A program made the position numbers and the translations under genes. Under the pieces are notes generated by a model, which saw only the letters and a program-made list of their open reading frames with translations, had not been told where the DNA came from and ran no database searches. This document shows, in pieces, positions 1 to 4,805 of a stretch of DNA of 7,051 bases; position 1 is the first letter of the stretch; the number at the start of each line of letters is the position of its first letter. Source of the stretch: Candidatus Latescibacterota bacterium (GTDB lineage: Bacteria > JAAXHH01 > JABIQT01). The stretch is taken from contig JABIQT010000729.1 of the NCBI GenBank assembly GCA_018667995.1, forward strand, positions 1 through 7,051, given 5' to 3'.

Positions 1-1115
1 CACCGATTCGTGCCCCGTGTCATTCCGATCATCAATCCCCTTGCGTACATGTCCCAGTTTGGCGCACCCAGACCTGTAAAGGCGGGCACAAGATACATCC
101 CCCCCGTATCGGCTACCTCGCGCGCCATGGCCTCGCTCTCTGTCGCCGTGTTCAGGATTCCCAATTGATCACGCAGCCATTGGATGACCGCACCGCCCAT
201 GAAAACGCTACCCTCCACAGCGTAGGATAGACCTTCGCCAATATCCCAGGCTACCGTAGTCAACAATCCATCATCTGAAAAGAGGGGTTCGTTTCCGGTC
301 TGCATTAACATGAAGCAACCGGTCCCATAGGTGTTTTTCGTATCGCCCGCCGAGAAACAGCCTTGTCCGAAAAGAGCAGCCTGCTGGTCGCCGGCAATGC
401 CGGCAATAGGTACGGAAGTTCCGAAGACAGAGGCTGCGGTCTCACCGATGAGACCACTTGATGGGACCACCTTCGGGAGCAATGAGGACGGTACCTTCAG
501 GATGCGGAGCATCTCTGGATCCCAGTGGCCTTCTTTGATATTGAAGAGCATGGTGCGGGAAGCATTGGATGGATCGGTAACGTGGACCCGCCCGTCCGTT
601 AACCTGTAAATCAGCCAACTGTCCACGGTCCCAAAGGCCAGTTCCCCTTTTTCTGCACGTGACCGTGCCCCCGGTATGTTGTCGAGGAGCCACTGGATCT
701 TTGTTCCGGAGAAATAGGCATCTACGACCAGTCCAGTCGTGTTTCGTATGAGCTCCGTATGTCCATCCGCCTTAAGCTGTTCACATATTCCTGCAGTTCG
801 TCGGCACTGCCATACGATCGCATTGGATAATGGTTCTCCTGTCCGACGATCCCAGAGTAAGGTCGTCTCGCGTTGATTCGCGATTCCGATTCCGGAGACA
901 TCGACGGCTGAGATACCGCTATCCTTCAGAACATCCCTGGCAGCGGCGATCTGGCTGTCGTATATCTCGTTGGGATCATGTTCCACCCACCCGGGTCTTG
1001 GGAAAAACTGGGTGAACTCATGGCTGCGTGAAAGGACCGGTTCACCCGTCTCGTCAAACAATATGGCGCGCGAACTGGTCGTGCCCTGATCCAGGGCGAG
1101 GAGGTATGATGACAT
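1..1115 (-). CDS. glpK: Glycerol kinase, 3'-truncated by the window edge
   Basis: ATP-dependent phosphorylation of glycerol to sn-glycerol 3-phosphate in the cytoplasm. The 371 visible residues align without a break to the first three quarters of the family (about 500 residues): the FGGY N-terminal domain and the start of the C-terminal domain. Visible motifs are DQGTTSSR (residues 9-16, phosphate binding), QRET (81-84), W102, the FGGY-type stretch Y134 to N146, GDQQ with the presumed catalytic base D243, and NTYGTGCF (261-268). Positions matching the glycerol contacts of the E. coli enzyme (R82, E83, W102, Y134, D243, F268) are all kept. The start is ATG at 1115; an in-frame TGA lies five codons upstream and the first motif follows at residue 9, so no other start fits. 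The ribosome site is weak (only a GAAAAA-like stretch). The loop that binds fructose 1,6-bisphosphate in E. coli (GGKGGTR) is replaced by residues 228-234, and the HPr-phosphorylated histidine of Firmicutes is absent. It follows the phosphatase gene by 36 bp. Confidence 0.97.
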   Translation of the reverse strand, partial: MSSYLLALDQGTTSSRAILFDETGEPVLSRSHEFTQFFPRPGWVEHDPNEIYDSQIAAARDVLKDSGISAVDVSGIGIANQRETTLLWDRRTGEPLSNAIVWQCRRTAGICEQLKADGHTELIRNTTGLVVDAYFSGTKIQWLLDNIPGARSRAEKGELAFGTVDSWLIYRLTDGRVHVTDPSNASRTMLFNIKEGHWDPEMLRILKVPSSLLPKVVPSSGLIGETAASVFGTSVPIAGIAGDQQAALFGQGCFSAGDTKNTYGTGCFMLMQTGNEPLFSDDGLLTTVAWDIGEGLSYAVEGSVFMGGAVIQWLRDQLGILNTATESEAMAREVADTGGMYLVPAFTGLGAPNWDMYARGLMIGMTRGTNR

Positions 1116-1151
1116 TTGTTTTTCGGATCAAGCCAAAGAGATGGCACGCAA

Positions 1152-2804
1152 TTAGGTGGATTCTACGATAGAGAGCGTAACGTCGTCCAGATGTTGAGTC
1201 CCATCTGAAAACACTGTAACATTCTCGAGGATGACACTCTTCAAATCGTCCGCACCACGCTTTTTCTCAAGTGTCACAAGGTCAAACAGTCGCTGATCCT
1301 CAAAGAGATCTCCCGCTGGATTTGATGCCTCTGTGATACCGTCTGTATACATGACCAGTTTTGTGCCAGTCAAGAATTCTGCTGAGTCTATCTCGTAATC
1401 CATTTCCATGATCCCCAATGGCGGTCCTTTCGGCATCAAGGATAGCGTGTCGCCTGTTCTGGGAGCGAGTATAGGAGCATTATGTCCGGCGTTACAGTAC
1501 CGTATGGACTCTTTTCCGAGATCGATTTCCGCATGGAAGAACGTGATGAACTGTGTGGGCTGGCAGTGTTTCACAAGGTATGCATTCAGGCGATCCATCC
1601 GATCATCGAAAGGCATACCTGCTTCTATCAGTGCCGTCAATGTAGATTTACAGGCCACCATGAGGAATGCGCTTGATGGACCGTGCCCCGTCACGTCCGC
1701 AATGGTTACGGTTAGTACTTCATCGCTAAATGGCACATAGTCATAGTAGTCTCCCCCCACTTCTTCACAGGCCTCATGGGCTCCGGCACAGACCAGATTC
1801 TGAAAGAAGAACTCTTCGCCAGGTAGCAGGCTCGACTGTATTTCGCCAGCCAGTTCAAGTTCTTTCTCTATCTCTACCTTGTGAAGGACCTCCTGAAAGA
1901 GTCTGAGCTGATCAATCTTTATGGCCGCCAAATTCGCTATGGCGCTTAACAAACGCAGATGATCCACATCAAGACGTCGAAGCGGATCGGTCGTATCGAG
2001 ATACAGGATTCCGAAAATCTGATCATCATGCCAGAGCGGGGCACACATGATGGAAACGATGTTTCTGGCGATGATGCTGGCGCCGTCAAGTTCCTGCATA
2101 GCATTTCCGGTAATCCAGGCCATCCTGTTTTCAAGCGCCTGTCGGAGTGCCGTTCGGCTGATTTTTATGTCCCTGGAGTACTTGGTGCTTGAATGGGCGA
2201 TTGACAGCGTATCCATTGTGTAGTCATCTTCCTGAGTTTCTGCATAGACAATTGCGCAACTCTCCATCTGAAACCACTTTAGCAGCATTCCGGTCAAGGT
2301 GTCTGCCAATTCTTGCTCTGTAGGGATGGCCATGACGTCTTTGCTGAGCTGTGCCAAAAACTGCAGATAATCCTGCTTGGCATGTTCCGGCGATGTCGTC
2401 TCGCTTCCTATCATGGTAACCGCGAGCTCATCGGCCTTGAACATGGTCCCTTGAAATTCGGAGTCGTCGGCACCAATGGCGAGACCGGAATCTGGAGGTG
2501 CTGAGAGCTCAGCGGTGAACACGAGGATCGTCTGACCCAGTCGTAGATGATCGCCTTCCGATAATCCTATTTCTCCGTCGATGAGCCGATTGTTGTGAAA
2601 GGTGCCATTGTGACTGCCGAGGTCTGAAGCCAGGTATTCTCCTCCAAGTTTGCGAATCTGGGCATGCTTTCTCGAGATTCCGTCACCAGCTATTACCATA
2701 TCGGCGTCTTTGTTTGATCGCCCGATAATCGTTATATCGTGCGAGAGCTGATAGTGCTGCGCTTGGCTTGGATTTTGTTCGTTTACAGTATTCAGATAAG
2801 GCAT
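1152..2804 (-). CDS. FHA-GAF-SpoIIE (PP2C-type) serine/threonine protein phosphatase
   Basis: A 550-residue soluble signalling protein, with no signal peptide or membrane segment. Domain 1 is FHA (about 5-98), a phosphothreonine reader, with the core intact: GRS (28-30), SRKHA (44-48) and DLGSHNGT (61-68). A poorly conserved linker (about 100-145) leads to a GAF-like domain (about 160-300). A helical, charged segment (300-325) ending in EIQSSLLP then connects to the RsbU/SpoIIE-type phosphatase domain (about 330-548). Metal-binding positions are present: D352 in GGDYYD, D370 in ADVTGHG, D488 in YTDGITEA, and D540/D541 in HLDDVTL; CNAGHNAP (437-444) is also typical. The enzyme should therefore be active. 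RsbU-like phosphatases usually act on STAS-domain anti-anti-sigma factors in partner switching; no STAS protein, anti-sigma kinase or Hanks kinase is in view, so the substrate is unknown. Start ATG 2804 has an AGAGAG ribosome site and sits 13 bp after the dehydrogenase stop. Domain calls are firm; the pathway is inference. Confidence 0.93.
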   Translation of the reverse strand: MPYLNTVNEQNPSQAQHYQLSHDITIIGRSNKDADMVIAGDGISRKHAQIRKLGGEYLASDLGSHNGTFHNNRLIDGEIGLSEGDHLRLGQTILVFTAELSAPPDSGLAIGADDSEFQGTMFKADELAVTMIGSETTSPEHAKQDYLQFLAQLSKDVMAIPTEQELADTLTGMLLKWFQMESCAIVYAETQEDDYTMDTLSIAHSSTKYSRDIKISRTALRQALENRMAWITGNAMQELDGASIIARNIVSIMCAPLWHDDQIFGILYLDTTDPLRRLDVDHLRLLSAIANLAAIKIDQLRLFQEVLHKVEIEKELELAGEIQSSLLPGEEFFFQNLVCAGAHEACEEVGGDYYDYVPFSDEVLTVTIADVTGHGPSSAFLMVACKSTLTALIEAGMPFDDRMDRLNAYLVKHCQPTQFITFFHAEIDLGKESIRYCNAGHNAPILAPRTGDTLSLMPKGPPLGIMEMDYEIDSAEFLTGTKLVMYTDGITEASNPAGDLFEDQRLFDLVTLEKKRGADDLKSVILENVTVFSDGTQHLDDVTLSIVEST

Positions 2805-2810
2805 AGTGTA

Positions 2811-2816
2811 CTCTCT
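2811..2816 (-). promoter_or_regulatory. Ribosome binding site of the FHA-SpoIIE phosphatase
   Basis: AGAGAG on the minus strand, 6 nt before ATG 2804 and squeezed into the 13-bp gap after the dehydrogenase stop codon. It supports the chosen start and translation from a shared transcript. Confidence 0.6.
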
Positions 2817-2817
2817 A

Positions 2818-4044
2818 TTACGCGGTTCTCAGATCGAATGCCACTTTTACCGCGCCCATACGCCCGGCCTGGATGGCATTCTGAATGGCTGCGCGATAAC
2901 GGCTCAGCGGATATGTTTGACTGACCAGCGGTTTCAACAGTGGACCATACTCTTCGAGCAGGCGTAGTGCCAGAGCGAATGTCCGAACTTGCTCATCTTC
3001 GAAGTGTTCCGTTCCGTACGCATAGGTTCCCTGGACGCGGAGTTCCTTGTACCAGATTGTGGTCCAATCGACGCCGGAGGGAATCCCGGGCATTCCCACG
3101 ATAGCCACGGTTCCATGCGATCGCGTCAACCGGAGGGAGTCGTCGATGGTTTCTGCCGTGCCCACACAGTCAAATGTTCCATGTACACCACCAATTACCG
3201 TCGGTTTGCCTATCTCAGGCTGGTAACTTTCGGCGCCGGTTTCAGTCCTGACCAATTCGTACATTTCTTTTCGATTGCTGACAACCTCATCGGCACCAAG
3301 ATTTCTCGCCAGGTCCTGCTGGTGTCCATATCGGGCCACCGCCAGTATCCGACAACGGCTGCCTATCGCTCTGAGTGCAGCGATCGTCAACAGCCCTATG
3401 GTGCCGCATCCAATCACCAGCACGGTATCGCCGTCCACAGGTCGTGCCGCAATCGCCGCATGAACGCAGCAGCTGAATGGTTCAATCAGAACGGCCTCTT
3501 CATCAGAGAGCGCATCAGATACTTTGTGAAGCTGATGCGCATGGGCGACGAACTCCTCGCTCCATCCGCCACCTGTGTCCCTGCAATAGCCGGTCTGAAT
3601 TCCTGGCGCTATATCTCCATGCATGATCCGCTCGCAATTACCATAGGCTCCATCTCGGCAACTGTCACAGACCGGGTCAATGCCACGAACGATACAGCAG
3701 AGCGCGGGTTCCAGGATAACGCGGTCACCTGCGACAAACTCGGATACCGCTGCCCCGACTTCACTTACATCACCGACTACCTCATGACCGAATACGAAAG
3801 GGCAGGACGTCATGGGTGAAAAATAAGGGCTTCCCTTGGCGCGAATGGTGGAGAGGTCCGAGCCACAGATACCGCTAAGCCTGGTTCTGATTCGTACCCA
3901 CGAATCACCCGGAAGCGCCGGTGGAGTCACTTCAGCCAGACGAATACAGGATAGTGCACCCGTACTCAAGAATGGCCATCGTCCCCCAAGAGCTCTGACG
4001 AATAAATACCGCGGAACGCTCTTTATGTATTGGACAGCTTCCAT
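2818..4044 (-). CDS. Zinc-dependent alcohol dehydrogenase-like MDR oxidoreductase
   Basis: A 408-residue cytoplasmic medium-chain dehydrogenase/reductase expected to interconvert an alcohol (or polyol) and a carbonyl with NAD(P). The GroES-like N-terminal domain carries the catalytic zinc ligands C60 (in GICGSD), H87-E88 (in FGHEVVG) and E188 (in IEPFS). A structural-zinc lobe has C116/C117, C126, C129 and C137. The Rossmann domain has GCGTIG at 212-217; the second strand ends in AVARYG rather than with the acidic residue typical of NAD-specific enzymes, so R238 could favour NADP (inference). The N-terminus has about 25 residues more than a minimal MDR before the barrel, and the family usually runs 340-400. 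Start ATG 4044 is backed by an AAGGAA ribosome site. The substrate cannot be read from sequence; threonine, sorbitol and general alcohol dehydrogenases share these motifs. It lies 77 bp after the HAD gene and 13 bp before the phosphatase gene. Confidence 0.92.
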   Translation of the reverse strand: MEAVQYIKSVPRYLFVRALGGRWPFLSTGALSCIRLAEVTPPALPGDSWVRIRTRLSGICGSDLSTIRAKGSPYFSPMTSCPFVFGHEVVGDVSEVGAAVSEFVAGDRVILEPALCCIVRGIDPVCDSCRDGAYGNCERIMHGDIAPGIQTGYCRDTGGGWSEEFVAHAHQLHKVSDALSDEEAVLIEPFSCCVHAAIAARPVDGDTVLVIGCGTIGLLTIAALRAIGSRCRILAVARYGHQQDLARNLGADEVVSNRKEMYELVRTETGAESYQPEIGKPTVIGGVHGTFDCVGTAETIDDSLRLTRSHGTVAIVGMPGIPSGVDWTTIWYKELRVQGTYAYGTEHFEDEQVRTFALALRLLEEYGPLLKPLVSQTYPLSRYRAAIQNAIQAGRMGAVKVAFDLRTA

Positions 4045-4050
4045 GCAGGT

Positions 4051-4056
4051 TTCCTT
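4051..4056 (-). promoter_or_regulatory. Ribosome binding site of the MDR dehydrogenase
   Basis: AAGGAA on the minus strand, 6 nt before ATG 4044, is the best Shine-Dalgarno match among the visible starts. It decides for the long N-terminus of the dehydrogenase. It sits in the 77-bp gap 4045-4121, the largest non-coding stretch of the window, in which I see no clear promoter or terminator. Confidence 0.7.
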
Positions 4057-4121
4057 GACACTCGCTCTGCCCTGTCCGCGCTTCTGTTAAGCGTGGCCGT
4101 GAGTACCGCTTGACTATACGG

Positions 4122-4805
4122 TTATTTCCAGTCTGCTATCTGCCATCCCCTATCAGCTGCAACTCGGCGCAGTTTAGACTTGGGATTGACCACTGTCGCG
4201 TGACCCACGGCGTCCAGCATGGGCATGTCAGAGCTGCTATCCGCATACCCATATGAGGCAGCTAGGTCGATGTGGTTTCGTTCAGCATACTCGCGAATGA
4301 TACGTGCCTTCTCACGGTCGCCGATGGGCTCAGATGTAAGCGTGCCGCTTAGGTGCCCATCCACATCATCCATGTGGACGGCAATGATGTCGTCTGCCTC
4401 AACAGATGCTGCCAGCGGTTCTATGATAAAGTCCAGTGAACCGGTGACCAGCACTACCCGGACACCCCGTGATCTGTGCTCTGAGATACGCGTCAAGGCG
4501 TCCATGTACAGCCGGGGTTTCATTATCTGCTGGAAGTGATCTACGCTGTGGTCACGCAGAATTTGAGCATTCATTCCACCGTAGTTCCGGTAGAATACAC
4601 GGTTGAAAGTGGATCGGCTGAGTTTGTCGAGCAAAAGATAGAATGCCACCTTCGGCAAAAACGCAGCTGTCCACAGGATTCGTTTGAGTCGCGAGAAGCC
4701 GAGTGTGGCATAAAAGGCATAATAGTGTACGACCGTTGCTTCTACGATGGTACCGTCCACGTCGAAGAATGCGGCTACTGGGCCGGCACGTTGCTCAGTT
4801 GACAC
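4122..4805 (-). CDS. HAD-IB (SerB-like) phosphatase
   Basis: A 227-residue HAD-superfamily phosphohydrolase of subfamily IB. All four motifs are present: FFDVDGTIV with nucleophile D15 and acid/base D17, LVTGS with T121, K166 as motif III, and YADSSSDMPML with D189 and D193. Residues 22-100 form a helical cap, with a hydrophobic stretch around 43-59 (LWTAAFLPKVAFYLLL) that might associate with the membrane. The profile resembles the HAD-IB proteins found beside or fused to PlsC acyltransferases, such as the M. tuberculosis protein annotated as phosphoserine phosphatase/PlsC, more than a dedicated SerB of serine synthesis. A phosphate ester of a lipid intermediate is a plausible substrate, but this is inference. 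The start is GTG 4805, preceded by GGGA at 5 nt, and the reading frame overlaps the acyltransferase gene by 11 nt (4795-4805), implying translational coupling. No other start fits, since the nucleophile follows at residue 15. Confidence 0.9.
   Translation of the reverse strand: MSTEQRAGPVAAFFDVDGTIVEATVVHYYAFYATLGFSRLKRILWTAAFLPKVAFYLLLDKLSRSTFNRVFYRNYGGMNAQILRDHSVDHFQQIMKPRLYMDALTRISEHRSRGVRVVLVTGSLDFIIEPLAASVEADDIIAVHMDDVDGHLSGTLTSEPIGDREKARIIREYAERNHIDLAASYGYADSSSDMPMLDAVGHATVVNPKSKLRRVAADRGWQIADWK

Noticed and set aside
331-1147. Several short frames on both strands across the first kilobase
   Set aside because: They overlap the uninterrupted glycerol kinase frame, which matches the family residue by residue; the short frames match nothing recognisable.
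2989-3819. 276-codon open frame on the plus strand opposite the dehydrogenase
   Set aside because: It lies wholly antisense to a well-conserved MDR gene, shows no recognisable domain and has an irregular composition. It is a shadow frame.
4079-4093. Small inverted repeat (5-bp stem, 5-nt loop) in the gap between the HAD and dehydrogenase genes, considered as a terminator
   Set aside because: The stem is only CGCTT/AAGCG and no T-run follows on the minus strand, so it is too weak to call.
4114-4119. TATAGT on the minus strand as a -10 box for the dehydrogenase
   Set aside because: No acceptable -35 hexamer lies 16-18 bp upstream; a lone hexamer match is expected by chance.
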